Shown here one piece after another: positions 1 to 11,858 of a stretch of 64,000 nt of DNA. The stretch lies in assembly GCF_014839805.1 (NCBI RefSeq), contig NC_051116.1, positions 6,305,556 to 6,369,555 on the forward strand, in the 5' to 3' direction. The notes under the pieces were generated by a model. It made no database searches. It had not been told where the DNA came from and worked only from the letters and a program-made list of their open reading frames with translations. Both the position numbers and the translations under genes were made by a program. This stretch comes from Manduca sexta (lineage: Eukaryota > Arthropoda > Insecta > Lepidoptera > Sphingidae). How positions within the stretch are numbered: position 1 is the stretch's first letter; each line of letters opens with the position of its first letter.

Positions 1-364
1 GGTGACATTTGGTCGTAACACATCATGACCGCAACAAAGTTTGATCTTGAAACATAAATTTAATTCGTAATTTCATCACTATCATTCGCAACACGAATGT
101 GATATTAAAACAAATTCTGTCGCAATCACGTAAAAACCGACACGCCTACGAAAACCGCTTGGCTAAAAGTAAACGTAATGTACCGTCGTTATCACTTCAG
201 TCGGCATGATAGCCGCCGTCGCCACAATTTCCGCGGCGGGTTTTGATAAGGGTTAATTTAGGGTTTGCATTACGGGTTCGTTGTATGGTTGCACTGCTTT
301 TTAACTGACTATAATAACACTAGGTATATAGTAATTGGTACTAATTGGTATAACATTTCTTGAA

Positions 365-560
365 TAAAAATAAACATTAAAATAAGGTAGTTGACGACCT
401 TTTATTAAATGTATTTCATCCAAAACCTATTGGAAAAAGATTTTTTAAAATCCACGCATAATAAGTGCTTTTGTTAATCAATTTGATGCTGATTTCACAC
501 AAGATTTTCTTTTATATATAAAATAAAAAACTAAATCCAAACATAGGAAACTACCATACT
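365..560. repeat. Dispersed repeat shared with 7112-7490
   Basis: Two blocks are shared in the same order with 7112-7490: one containing TTGACGACC and AAAATCCACGCA, and one containing TTTGATGCTGATTTCACA followed by ATATAAAATAA. The 7-kb copy has extra sequence between the blocks. No coding capacity is seen and the class is unknown. Confidence 0.6.
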
Positions 561-830
561 GCGGCGATAGCTTAATCGGTAATGAAATATATTGTTAAGA
601 CTTAGATTGCAGGTTCAAAACCCAAGACATATATTTTTGGCGTACAAATTAAAAGTATACTTATCAATTAGCTCTCGTTTTAACTATTAAAGAAATCATC
701 GCCTGGAAACCCTCATACCTAATAATTAATATGAATTACGAAAGTATGTGAAGTCTGCCAACTCGCACTGGGTCAACGTGGTGGACTCTACTTAAACTCA
801 GGAGTCTGCCTGGCAGTGGCATGTAGAATC
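560..830 (+). mobile_element. Diverged SINE-A copy (tRNA-derived)
   Basis: The head reads GGCGATAGCTTAATCGG with a B-box-like AGGTTCAAAACCC at about 610. The body near 744-790 matches the GTGAAGTCTGCCAACTC and GTGGTGGACT parts of better copies such as 5438-5583. It is old and interrupted by unrelated sequence. Confidence 0.6.
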
Positions 831-1252
831 TAATTATCATTAAAACGATTTGGAGACCGCATTCATGCATGTTAGTACTTTCCTTTCGGATAATTTCAGC
901 CTACGCTACTGCTGCCTGGCTATGCCATAAAAATACATATTCCGTACTACTTATAGTGTAAAATGACACAAATATTTATATAATAGTCTTACAAAGATAA
1001 TGTTATCTACACACGTGTAATCAACGTGTAGACGACTTAACTCGGAAAGGTAAGCACATTACCAATGCATGTCGGTGATAAATAACTATGACATAACGTT
1101 AGATAATAAATAAAATGAGTTCTTGAAGAAAATAGACATTCAAATCCTTTTATGCACCAGGCTTGTTTATCTCTGCACTATAAAATAGGATTATTTGCGA
1201 CAGTATTTCTGTAGCATTAAGTTTTGTATAGAAAATGCATAAATATATAATT

Positions 1253-1568
1253 CGACGGTTGAAAGGCAAAAATTGTCGTAAGCGACAATTTTTTTAAGCG
1301 ACACTAAGTTTCATAAATATTGATAAAATAGTAAATTATCGTATATAAACGAAGTTAGTTGAAGTTGAAGCATGAAAAAAGAGAGTGAGTACAGTTTTTG
1401 TTTTTAAAAAATAAACTATGCAGTCACAATAAATAAAAATAACAAGGAGGTCGCGTTAATATTTCTTCACATATTTAAAATCAGCACTTTTTTTTGTTTT
1501 TTTTTTTTAACATAGTTAAAATTGTCGAAAAAAATGTCGCTTAAGTCAATTTAGCCTTTCAACCGCCG
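1253..1568. mobile_element. MITE with inverted termini CGACGGTTGAAAGGC
   Basis: The left end CGACGGTTGAAAGGC and the right end GCCTTTCAACCGCCG are inverted repeats, and both continue inward into a GTCGCTTAAG-type motif. A shorter relative with the same ends lies at 36979-37133. No ORF; non-autonomous DNA transposon. Confidence 0.75.
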
Positions 1569-1594
1569 ATATTATTAAATTGTGTTACTGAATA

Positions 1595-1924
1595 AAACCA
1601 CATACTTTACTTCTTGAAAAGTATAGTTACTCGAAACGTAGATATAGAATAAAAATGATTCGACCAAATAAAAATCAATGAAAAGTTATTTTTACACGCC
1701 CTAATGACACTACTACTGTAAGCGAATTCGCAGCGGCAACATGACACTTTCAGTCTGAAATATACTCACGCACACGCCATATTCTCATTAAACATCAAAA
1801 TTACAAGTAAAAACACGCCATACTCTTATTAAACAACGAAATTTACAAAATTATTATTGCTGGAATTATTCATGGTTGATTTATGGCACAATGTTAGAGC
1901 TAAAGACGTAAGTTTGTGGTTTCA
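1595..1924. mobile_element. MITE with AAACCACATACT termini
   Basis: AAACCACATACTT at the left is inverted as AAGTTTGTGGTTT at the right. Two relatives occur at 11859-12169 and 17831-18216, with shared interior motifs such as GAAACGTAGAT and a shared right flank resembling AACGCAATGTCAAAA. It sits almost end to end with the MITE at 1253-1568. Confidence 0.7.
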
Positions 1925-3786
1925 TTAATGAACGCAATGTCAAAAGGACCTTTTATATATAAAAGAAGACAGCCGCCATCGATGGCATTTAAAACAACAA
2001 ATAAAATTGATAAGAATAAAATCTTTCTACTGTTTAAAAGTTGGGGTATTTCTAACCTCATCTAGCTGAGGCGAGTGGGCAACGTATCCAATAGCGGATT
2101 CTACTCGCCCCCACTATACACTTAAATAATCACATACAACATCACTATTCCTCATAATTTGACTAATGTTAACTAATCACTAGATACTACTATACTGTAT
2201 CAACTTTGCATTAAACATGGTACCGAACCTAACTAACTAACTTTGACATACAGTAGTGATGTTGTCTTCAAATAATTCGATATATAAATAAAACTTGTTG
2301 TAGAATCATTTTTAAAGAAAAAAAAACAAAAGGAAACCTCATTCAGCTTGCTAGACTAGGGTTAACACATACATTCGTATTTCTTATTAACAAGTAACAA
2401 CTCTTAAATTTGTATGTCTACACATAATGAACTATTCTATTAAAGGGCACTACAATTAACATTGATGAAAGCGTAACGTGTCAAAATCGAGTGACCTTAT
2501 GGATAAGATCTCACCACTACGACCTGTAAAAACTATAAAATAAGAACCTCACGCGAGTATACGACCTTGAGAGTTCGTTCCATAGATTTCCAGCGCTCTA
2601 ATCAAAAGAGGGCACATGAAAAGAATTACCAGTAATTTCTTTTAAAATATAAATATTAGGTGTATTAAAAAAAAACACTTTACAATACCAAAATAATTCT
2701 CATTAAATTTGTTTCTTATAATGTGCGTTGCAAATAAAAATTGTAAAGTTTACGACGATATGCGGGGAATCAACAATTTTAGTAGCATTTTCATTATGAA
2801 ATCAATGAAACAATTAATACATTATAAAGAATTTCAAACAACCAAAGGAATAATAACATATTGCATAAATATGTAATTTTTTTCTATCAATTTCGGATAG
2901 TTTCATATTGCTAGTGGCTCCGCCTTAAAATAATTTGTTCTAAATAATATATTATTTATGTAAATGCTGTATATTTTTGAGGAAAATAGGCTTTAATGAA
3001 CTCATAAGGGAAAACAACTGAATAATATTTTATACAAATATTAATAATATATGCAAAAACAATTCTGGGATTTTTACTAACAATACAAGGAAAAATAAAT
3101 AAAATGCAATAAGTCATACTGAATATTGGTCAGGTCATACATAAAAAAAAATGTGGTTTTAGTAAACAAATATATTGACAAATAAATTGAATTACTTTTA
3201 AACCATTGCTTTACAAAGTAGGGAGCGGCCCTATAGAGAAGTGACCAACATATATAGAGGGTGTTAATGTAGATTTTGTTAATTTCTATCGCTTGGAAAC
3301 AATACTTTTTCTGGGTAAAAGGCTCCATACCTTCCTTTCCTTCTATAGATGGAAACACAAAGCCGCTTCGGCTTCGTTGCGCGAACGGCGTGGCGTCTTC
3401 CGATATAAAAGCCCTACAGTTATTCGGAATGATAAGTAAACCTATTTATAAAAATGAATCCCTATTTCCCATGGTCACGCCATCACGCGTGAACGGCTGC
3501 ACCGATTTCACTGTTTTTTTAAAAACTTAACGATAATATTAATTTTATAGAACTGTCAATTGTTCGAAATAAACTGACTTACTGTCAGCGATTGACAGAA
3601 AGTCGCTGCAAATTCATAGTTAAGACGGAACAACGTCTGTCGGGTCAACTAGTAAAGCTTATATTAATCCAGGACATAATGTGCCAAACATCCAAATCGG
3701 TTCAACGTTGTCATCGTTTAATTCTAAAAACATCTTAGAAGTTTTCCCGTCAATAATATTAGTATAAATAAATAATAAATAACAAT

Positions 3787-4050
3787 AATAATATCAGTTC
3801 TGTATTATATACTGTTCCACTGCTGGGCACGGGCCTTCTCTACTACTGAGTTGAATTAGGTCTTAGTCTACCAAGCTGGCTTAGTATGGATTGGTAGACT
3901 TCACACACCCTCAAAATTGTTATAGAGAACATCTCAGGTATGCAGGTTTCCTCACGATGTTTTCCTTCACCGTTAAAACAAACGATGATTCACAAAGAAC
4001 ACACATAATTTCAGAAAAGTCTTGGGTTTCGAACTAGACTATCGCCGCTT
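3787..4050 (-). mobile_element. SINE-A, near full length
   Basis: On the minus strand it runs from a tRNA-like head (GCGGCGATAGTCTAGTTCG, with GGTTCGAACC-like B box degraded to TTCGAAACCC) through AACATCGTGAGGAAACCTGC and GTGTGTGAAGTCTACCAATC to a tail of TATATAATACAG and (TAT)n. Polymerase III-type SINE common in Lepidoptera; name of the family not asserted. Confidence 0.8.
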
Positions 4051-5437
4051 TAAAATATAAATAACTGGCAATAACGTGAAAGAAATTATGTCCGAAAAAC
4101 ATTTCCACGAATAGCATGACATCATCCGATCGATGCAAAACTGTCTCTGCCAAAACGAAATTGGGTTTCGTTGCGTCACAAACGCGTTTTCAAATCAAGA
4201 AAATTGGTAACAGAGAAAATGATAGCATACTAAATATAGTAGTTTCCTTGTATTGTCAACGGATTTTCTGTTTTGATTTCAGTCAGGCAATTGGAAATGA
4301 GTATTTAACGTGTTAAAATGTATCTAAACATTTTGTTTTAAAATCGATTGTTTTAAGTTTGTTTTTAGGGCGGTGCCCCTAGTGATACAGCGAGCTAGCC
4401 ATATTTTTAAAAGCTATTTAATTGAAATTTATAATACTAAAAAAAAGTTATATTTCTGCAATATGCTATCCTTACTTTGGTTGTTGAAATTTTTTATAAT
4501 GTGATTATTTTTTCATTAATTGCACGATAAAATGCCATTAAAATTGTTAATTCTGTGCGACTCATCCAATCAACCCATACTATTAGATAAACAATTTAAT
4601 TACGATCGTTTTGGTAGTTTATATTTCTGAAAAAAAAAAAATATATATTTTAGCATTTATTTGTAAATCTGCATATTCTCGCCAGTAAACCGTGCGCCGT
4701 AAACATATGGAATGAACCCCCAAAGCCGTTTGCTCGGCAGAAAACCTTAAAATGCTTGTTAATTACGGAAAATTCATTTTTTGCCTTTTTTACTAATTAA
4801 AAGTAATTTATTCGACATGAAATTTTGACACAAACAGTCTTTTATTGAAAGAAATAGACATTTCTGACTCATTTATAATAGCCTGGTCTACTACGTAGTC
4901 ACGCTAGAATCTATTGACTGCCTTTTTAGACGATTTAAAATAACAGCCATTAGCTATATTAAAACATAGATAGATGCGAAAAAAACGTAAAGTATGAAAT
5001 AATTCCACTAGAAACGTATAGATAACTTTTTATCATTAGTTATTTAACGATTTCGCTATCAATATTATAGATAAGATAATATCAATCGTGTTCAACAAGT
5101 ATTTATGTCAGTTTATCTGGTTTAAGTTGAATTTTTATATAAATGACTACGAGCAAGTATCATTGTGCAAGCTCTGTTCTAGTTTGAAATATATTGTAGG
5201 CAGTAACTACTGAATGTTATGAGATCTGGTATATGTTGCTGGTGGGTGAATATATTTGTTCTTATAGCGACCACTGTAAACGTGGAATTAAAACCCGCCA
5301 TAGTGGCCCACGTAAGTGTGTCACGTTCCGGGGATCTGTGTATGTCCGGTTCAAATAAGCTGGCATAATTGTGTCGACTGTAAAGCGATTTTTTTAATTT
5401 CTCCCGACGTTTCGATGATGAAAGAATGATGAATGAA

Positions 5438-5583
5438 GAAGGAATTTCGAGGGTGTGTGAAGTCTACCAATCCCCACTAGACCAGCGTGGTGGACTAAGG
5501 CCTAATCCCTCTCAGTAGTAAAATAGGGCCGTGGCCAACAATGGGACAGTATATAATACAGGACTGATGATGATGATGATGAT
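5438..5583 (+). mobile_element. SINE-A, 3' part with (GAT)n tail
   Basis: The 3' half of SINE-A: GTGTGTGAAGTCTACCAATC, GGTGGACTAAGGCCTAATCC, GACAGTATATAATACAGG and a tail of about six GAT units. It is the clearest tail in the window and links the family to the LINE end at 25265-25425. Confidence 0.8.
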
Positions 5584-5861
5584 GTTTCGAAAATACCTTC
5601 ATTGTCTCAACCGTGGTTGAACCCGTAAAATAGATTTCACGGAGTCTTTATTATTTAATTAATAACAAATAAAGTTCTACCTCAATTAGATGAATGCAGT
5701 CATAAAATACGAATAAACATTGATTTTTATAAATTAGATTACCTACAATATTTTATTTCCATTTATTTTATGGCGTGGATATACGCGTTATAACTACCAC
5801 TACTGGGGGTTGAGTGGAACGGTTATTAGGTTCGACATATATCATAAACTAACTTTTGCTT

Positions 5862-5975
5862 GCAGCTCAGCTTGTATGAAAAAGATTTTTCGGAATAAAA
5901 AGCTTATAGCACTGGGGGAGTAATGGAGCTGGCTATTAAAAAAATCGGTTGAGTAGTTCCTGAAGATTAGCGCGC
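5862..5975 (-). mobile_element. Decayed Helitron-like fragment
   Basis: GAGTAGTTCCTGAAGATTAGCGCGC on this strand is a degraded form of the motif GTTCCTGAGATTAGCGCG found at the 5' end of the Helitrons at 52.7-54.7 kb. The rest is weakly similar. Low confidence beyond the shared motif. Confidence 0.4.
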
Positions 5976-6237
5976 TCTGTTGGTTATTTTAGGAAATAAA
6001 TATGCTCCTTTGAGAATATAACAAGATTATATTTATTTATGCACATATTACATGTGACATGCTGCGAAAGAGAGAATAGAGAGGAAAACAGACATTGTTC
6101 TGAGAGAGGAAATAACAATCTGTCGTGTATTTGACATCGTACGTCAGATTGACATTTGTATTGCGTTTTGTTTCATCAATAAGTTCACGTTCCCAAACTA
6201 GCTTTATATATTATTATAAATTCATTTACTTTTCCAG

Positions 6238-6387
6238 GTCGACGTGGATGAGTGCGAGGACATCGCAGCCGACTACAACATCAACTCCATGCCCACATTC
6301 GTGTTCGTCAAGAACTCCAAGAAGCTCGAAGAGTTCTCCGGCGCGAACGTGGACAAGCTAAAGAACACCATCCTCAAACTGAAGTAA
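6238..6387 (+). CDS. Trx: Thioredoxin, last coding exon (partial gene)
   Basis: The exon encodes the C-terminal 49 residues of a classical cytosolic thioredoxin, a dithiol-disulfide oxidoreductase. It begins VDVDECEDIAADYNI, contains the cis-proline loop NSMPTFVF, continues KNSKKLEEFSGANVDKLK and ends at TAA. This is the beta3-alpha3-beta4-beta5-alpha4 half of the fold. A good acceptor (pyrimidine run then CAG at 6235-6237) precedes it and the frame enters at phase 0. The first half of the protein, with the WCGPC active site, was not found in the 6.2 kb upstream, so it lies further left or behind a long intron. A poly(A) signal follows at 6762. Seen: the domain sequence and acceptor. Known: it resembles insect thioredoxin-2 of about 106 residues. 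The family call is very secure; which paralogue is less so. Confidence 0.93.
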   Translation, partial: VDVDECEDIAADYNINSMPTFVFVKNSKKLEEFSGANVDKLKNTILKLK

Positions 6388-6761
6388 AGTGTTTAAGAGT
6401 TGTACGCGAGTTCCGGACCCTGGCAGGACCCTTATTCTTCAGAAGAACCGCAGCATCAGAAAAGACCAGACATATAACGCTTTATAGCTAGGCAGGTCTT
6501 TTAAATGGTCTTAAATCCGTCCGGCGAATAGTTGGATCCAATGATGGCCAATATCATGAATGTTTGATCAAACTGACCATTCCGTTGGTTCTGCCAGGGT
6601 AGGCATTTAAAGCGATGTATTAGTGATGAATCACTTTTTTTGTTTAGCTATAAAGCATAATATTTTTATATCACACAGTCACCAGCACAACGGTCTGGCG
6701 TACAACCATGTTTTCTGTGTATTTTGCATTAAATATATATGTTATAAAGTATTGTTACTTC

Positions 6762-6767
6762 AATAAA
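6762..6767 (+). other. Poly(A) signal of the thioredoxin gene
   Basis: AATAAA lies 375 bp past the thioredoxin stop codon and is followed by a T-rich stretch. It gives a 3' UTR of about 400 bp. It is the first canonical hexamer after the stop. Confidence 0.7.
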
Positions 6768-6817
6768 GTATCTTAAAATTTTATGTTGGTTTTCTTTCCT
6801 AATTGTACGGTATTTTT

Positions 6818-7111
6818 ATGTAGACATCCCTGTAGTCATCACATCCTGGGTATGGGAGACTAGAATCCCTCGATTGAGCGACCTCAGGGGCACGGTGGAG
6901 AGTTGGGGGGAATTTGTAAGAGGAAGATGTTGGAGAATGGAAACCTCTTTAAAACCTCGGAGGGGAGAAGGTATACATCCGCGAGTCCTCATAGGCCTCC
7001 ATATATAGTTACAACCATGAGGTATACACTCTGAAGTGTGTGCCTAGGGCCGCCAAAAATGTCCCCCCGTGCATGTGCTTGCATTTGGTGTGAAGACTGA
7101 GCGCTCAAGAA
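6818..7111 (+). repeat. Dispersed repeat, copy 1 (second copy 13265-13600)
   Basis: It shares with 13265-13600 a series of blocks: GGTATGGGAGACTAGAATC, GCGAGTCCTCATAGGCCTCC, ACAACCATGAGGTATACAC, GTGTGTGCCTAGGG and GTGCATTTGGTGTGGAGAC-type endings. No intact reading frame; probably a retroelement fragment of unknown class. Confidence 0.6.
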
Positions 7112-7490
7112 TAGGGTAATTGACGACACTTTTTTTGATACATTTATTAAAAATATATTCCATCCAAAATCTATCGGAAAAAGAATTTTCAAAATCCACG
7201 CAATAAATAAGTTATAAAGCTAGAAAGGGTATCTGCCAAATTACAATAATATTGAAATGTGACGTCACCCAGTGCCACCGGCCATAACCCTGACTTAATG
7301 AGAAAAGGACTACGAAAGAAAGCACCACGACCCCAATTTTGCTCACAAAAATATTTGAAATATGAATAATTACTTTATTTTTCAACTAATTTTGATGCTG
7401 ATTTCACAAAAAAAAATATTTTTCATATTATTTTCTGTTACATATAAAATAATAAATTAAATCAAACATAGCAAACTACATTATTCCCTT
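7112..7490. repeat. Dispersed repeat related to 365-560
   Basis: It contains the same TTGACGACAC, CAAAATCCACGCA and TTTGATGCTGATTTCACA blocks as 365-560, with an extra segment of about 150 bp in the middle. Confidence 0.55.
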
Positions 7491-7623
7491 GGTGGGAAAT
7501 TTGCATGGTGGTTTGAGCAAGTAATCGCCTTTACTAAGTGTTTTAACAAACTGTTTTGTTATCAGCACGTTCCGTTTTACAAATTAATTATCGTGATTTA
7601 ATTATGCTGTATGGTTGGTGTTA

Positions 7624-7992
7624 ATTAAGGTGGTAGCTCAAGGTCCATTTTCATACATTTTGTTTCGGCTTTAATCTGGGTAACTAAACAAGTATTGGCA
7701 AGTAAAGAATTTAAATTCACGTCTAGTTAGTGATTAGTTCTCGCAGTTGAAAGAAAAATGTAAAAATAATTAATAATCATGGATATTTCTGCCTTTAAAA
7801 CTTCGTCATATTAAATTTTAAAGGCCGAAATATCCATGATTATTAATTATTTTTACATTTTTCTTTCAACTGCGAGAACTAATCACTAACTAGACGTGAA
7901 TTTAAATTCTTTACTTGCCAATACTTGTTTAGTTACCCAGATTAAAGCCGAAACAAAATGTATGAAAATGGACCTTGAGCTACCACCTTAAT
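7624..7992. mobile_element. Foldback palindrome, 177-bp arms around a 15-bp loop
   Basis: The left arm 7624-7800 and right arm 7816-7992 are reverse complements with one mismatch that I could find (TTTCTGCC against GGCCGAAA near the centre). The loop is CTTCGTCATATTAAA. Both outer ends carry TTAA. The loop plus right arm recurs at 58951-59142, so the palindrome is probably an inverted duplication of a shorter dispersed element. No ORF. If transcribed it would form a hairpin of about 177 base pairs. Confidence 0.9.
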
Positions 7993-8951
7993 CACTGATT
8001 TGAGGTCAAATAGTTTTACACTGTTTCATAAGGTTAGGGTTCCATGAACTTACGTGAATTACACGTCAATTATATTACAAAGTAATTTGAAAGAAAGAAT
8101 AATTGTCGAGGTACTCTTGTTGCAACAGGTACTCGTGATAAATAAAAAAAACAAAGTGATTAAAATGTACTCCTATTCCGCCGACAATTGGTCATTCAGC
8201 ATATAAGGTCTTATGATAACCAAACAACATTAGGTTTTAGTTGCCGTATGTATTTAAGGTTTAGTGGCTCCATTGACCTTGAGCGTTCAGTCGATAGTGT
8301 TATAGAGTAAATAAAATACACTTTTTAGCCTTTCATTATCAAGATACTGTTAACTACCAAACCCATTCAATTCAAAAGTCAATAAACGAAAAAAACTTCA
8401 TTAGAAATCATTTACTATTGTTTTTATGGTTTGGGGAGTAAACAGTGCCTAGATAACGAAACGTTAAAAAAATAATATCGCTTTTTTTTCAGACATGATA
8501 CTTTACTTCGAAGCCATCGTATTAGTTCTAAAATACCGTAAAATGTCGTCCCATGTGGTTCAGCCTATTGCCATATTGCGAGCAAATTCCAGACTTACCC
8601 TCTTATTCATAGACGTTATTGATCTAAGCTCTATCTTTGCTGTGTTAACAAGATTGTTTCTGAGTGCTGACGGCATGGCAGACTTCGCAGTGTGTAGAGA
8701 TAGGGCCGTTGTGATTGGCTAATATTAAGATACAACTTGAACTAGTTGGCTGTCAGATAAACAAAGCTGAGAAACAGACTCGTTATCACAGGCATGTTCC
8801 GTCCTTAGATAAATAACGTTTGTGTATAAGGGGGTTACTGAGTAGAAACAACTTATATCACTGCCAGTCCCGAGAATCGAACCAGAAACCTCACTACTAC
8901 AGTATAGGTCTACGACACCTAGGCAAGATTTTAAATCGTAGTACCTATATA

Positions 8952-9136
8952 ATAATAATAATATCAGTATTATATACTGTCCCACTGCTGGGCACGGTTC
9001 TTCTCTACTACTGAGAGGGATTAGGCCTTAGTCCACCGCGTTGGCCTAGTGAGGATTGGTAGACTTCACACACCCTCAGAATTCCTATAGAAAACTTCTC
9101 AGGTATTCAGGTTTCTTCACGATGTTTTCTTTTACA
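8952..9136 (-). mobile_element. SINE-A, lacking its tRNA-like head
   Basis: It matches the body and tail of the family (tail TATATAATACTG, then GGTGGACTAAGGCCTAATCC and GAAACCTGAATACC on the minus strand) and stops at the AACATCGTGAAG motif. Confidence 0.75.
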
Positions 9137-9609
9137 GACCTATATGCACAACGTACCTATGTGCATGGTAACGATCGTGGGTTTGCCTTCACCGCGCACA
9201 AGGCGACCGCTAAAGACAAGGTCACATAACTGCCTAGCATTCTATATACTAAGTATCGAGTTGTATAGTCATGCTTGAATTCCCAAGCGGGTAAGCAGTT
9301 TAATATAACAAAATGTAAGTAGGTCGTTAGGCCGAATTTGCCACACCCGTCTGCTGTATAAATTAATATATTTACAGACCAAGAACTAAGCCTAGTTAGC
9401 TTAGCACGCATAGCTAAAAATAAAGTACTTAGCTTTGATTACAGTTTGCGGTTTCCTTATCTATTATTTTAATTATCTTTAGTCTACACACAAGTAACAA
9501 TAAATATCTTTGCTATACGTTCGCTTTGCTCCGTGGTGGGAACTAGTGGCGCTGGGTCGGTGGCATAAATTGGAGGGACGTGACTATTTCTCTCTCTCAT
9601 GATATAATA

Positions 9610-9843
9610 ATCTATTCCAAAATCATCAATTTGTGGGAATCGTCAAAGAAACGAATTTGTGTTTGCGACATTTTTTTAAGTTGCTATAAAATTGAACTTA
9701 TTAAAGATAGGTCAAAAATTAAACCTTTAATAGCTTGAAAAAATAAGGAAGAAAAAGTAAAGGTCGCCAACAAAAATTTATGTTTAGACTATTCCCACAA
9801 ATTAACGATTTAGGAATAGGTCATTATTTTATTAAAAGAGCGA
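9610..9843. mobile_element. MITE related to 55687-55936
   Basis: Shared features are TCCAAAATCATCAATTTGTG, GGGAATCGTCAAA, a central TTGCTATAAAATTGAAC and the right end AGGTCATTATTTTATTAAAAG. The 55-kb copy shows long inverted ends more clearly. A short fragment of the same end lies in SNW1 intron 10 (about 14590-14611). Confidence 0.65.
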
Positions 9844-10377
9844 TTTGTTGAAATATTTTTTTACCTCTCGCCCTTGCCTTGGACGGTATGTTTGGGTCTC
9901 AACAACTAACATATATGAAAAAAGACGTTATGCGATCTAAGCTATACTATAAATCTTGTTGTGGCATTACAAAAGATCAGGGGCGATCTTAGAGACGGTG
10001 GGGGGTTTAAGGTCATACCGATGAAACTGTTCAAACCGGTAAACCTGCTCCACTGACAATGTCACCCAGTAAGCGAAACTTGTAAAAGAGTGGGAAAGGC
10101 AAAAGTTGCCTGCACTATTAAAATGTCCCAAAAACGCGACTCATGAGTTGATCTTTACTTTTGATATTTGTAATTGGCCGAGAGACCAATACGTCAGTCA
10201 CGTGTTAGTCTCTCAGCCAATCATAATAAAACACGGAGTCTGCACACTGATCTATCAATTATTAGGTCGATACTTGGGCCGTGTGCGCTTCCCCGTGGAC
10301 ATTTACAAGTGGTGTTTAAAGTTATTTGACATCTAAAACAGCCTAGTTTGGTTTGAACACGGCTTTACCAAAGTCTA

Positions 10378-10667
10378 ATGCCGACGCCACACACAGACAA
10401 ATATTTAAACAAAGACTTTGCCACACATTTGAACACAGTTACAGACACTGATCAAATTTCAATTTTTATGGCTTTTACTTTTAGGTTTCCATATAATCGG
10501 TTCTCCTTGAAGCAACTAATATAACTACCTTTGAACGTTTTGATGTGTGGTCGAAAAACTGATACCGAATGGCAAATATGCAAACATTTAAACTAACATT
10601 GCACAAATACGCAAATACCCGTGCCACACATGAGTTCAAATATTTTTGCTATGTGTGGCGCCGGCAT
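10378..10667. mobile_element. MITE with GCCGACGCCACACA inverted ends
   Basis: ATGCCGACGCCACACACAG at the left is inverted as TGTGTGGCGCCGGCAT at the right, followed inward by ATATTT on both sides. TAA-type bases flank both ends. Length about 290 bp, no ORF. Superfamily not assigned. Confidence 0.7.
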
Positions 10668-10948
10668 AATATATACACGGATTTTTAAATAAAAACCCAG
10701 TAATTATATAACACTTTATTGACAAATTAAATCTAGCTTGCAACTAACTTCATAATGGTAAAGTTCCTTACAGCCGTACCTTGGTCTGGTATCACTCCCG
10801 CTCAAAAACAATTTGCATCAATAACGCTGTTTCAGGTGTAAGAAACTTTAAGAAAGTAAAAAAAAATCCTTATAGATAAGAGATCAAAACAAGTCTACTT
10901 GGGGCTGATTTCTCAATCAGATCAAATTTATTGGAAGTATAAAGTATA

Positions 10949-11157
10949 ATTGAGGCTCCGACATATCATCCCGTCCCGACTACCGCAGTGTTTCAAGTCG
11001 AGCAAGAAGACGCAGAGTAGGCAGGCCCCACACGAGATGGAACGACCTGGTGACGGTCGCCGGAGTCCGATGGATGAGGGCGGCCCAGAACCGGTCCCTG
11101 TAGCGCTCAATGGGGGAGGTCTATGTCTAGCAGTGGACGATTCCCGGCTGAAATGTT
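10949..11157 (+). mobile_element. RTE-type LINE 3' end (decayed)
   Basis: One frame reads GRPHTRWNDLVTVAGVRWM followed by RAAQNRSLWRSMGEVYV. This matches the C-terminal tail that follows the reverse transcriptase domain in RTE-clade elements (family pattern GRP..RW.DDL, W...A.DR..W..LGEAYVQQW). An internal stop interrupts the VQQW region. Only the last 70 or so codons remain. Confidence 0.75.
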
Positions 11158-11495
11158 GATAAATTATAATTAAAACAAAATGTGACCGACCTGAGCCGAG
11201 GTTCGTGACCGTTAGTAAGATTGCCAGCATGGTGACTTCATTCCAAGGGTTGCCAGTGCCTAAAGCGCTCACCCGAAAGTTCGGTATGTTCGTACAAACC
11301 ATTGATTCCCAAAGTGGTCCAGGCGGACCTACGGGTCCACGGGAAACTTGACGGTCTACGTTAGCGTGACCAAAAATGGGTCCACAATTCGTAAGCAAAG
11401 AGCACGAAAATTTATCTGGTTTGAAAATAAAGTACTAAAATGTTTGCTTGGCTTCACCTATCAATGTAGGCAGATAATATTGATAGGGGTCATAA

Positions 11496-11567
11496 GAGGC
11501 ACGGTGACCTCAACATATTCCCCCGTAATGGCTGGGCGGTGGTTGTAATGCAGTTTCTCTGCGTAAC
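11496..11567 (+). mobile_element. 3' fragment related to the retroposon at 49402-50024
   Basis: AGGCACGGTGACC, then CCCCCGTAATGGCTGGGCGG, GTAATGCAGTTTCTCTGCG parallels AAGGCACGGTTACC, CGAAGGCTGGGCGGTAGT and GGCACTTTCTCCGCG just before the poly(A) of the 49-kb element. An older, 5'-truncated relative. Confidence 0.55.
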
Positions 11568-11858
11568 CTGAAAAAAGTTTCACCAGAACCAGCAATATTT
11601 TGAAAAGGGTCTTTGAGAAAAAGAAGTTTGGGAACATCTGGTATAAACAGAATCTTGTCAATCAAACGTATGTAATGTTAAAAAAAAAAACAAAAATGAC
11701 AGTTATATGTTTAAAAATGTCAATTTACTTTTATATTCAATCAGGTTATATAAAAGTGATAAATGTTTATCTGATGATTGAAAAATTAGCCCTTAGAAAC
11801 ATACATCAGTGTTTAACAACAGTTTATGGACAATCTGTACTGATTTTTGGTAGGGGAT

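Larger units (their letters stand above)
1..6237. other. Non-coding DNA upstream of the thioredoxin exon (probably intron)
   Basis: No exon with a recognisable product was seen. The stretch holds dispersed repeats listed separately: a family shared with 7.1 kb, three SINE-A copies, two abutting MITEs at 1.25-1.92 kb and a Helitron-like remnant near 5.9 kb. Between them is AT-rich unique sequence. Because the thioredoxin exon at 6238 has an acceptor and needs upstream exons, most of this is probably a long intron; that is inference. Confidence 0.6.

Noticed and set aside
1..6237. Search for the thioredoxin exon with the WCGPC active site
   Set aside because: No TGG-TGC/T-GGN-CC-TG pattern in a coding context was found, so no upstream exon is annotated.
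10172..10222. Inverted repeat ATTGGCCGAGAGAC / GTCTCTCAGCCAAT
   Set aside because: Arms are only 14 bp with a mismatch and a 20-nt loop; too weak to assign a role.
10928..11398. A 156-codon open frame on the minus strand
   Set aside because: It runs antisense to the RTE-type LINE tail at 10949-11157, and its peptide has no domain character; it is a by-product of GC-rich LINE sequence.
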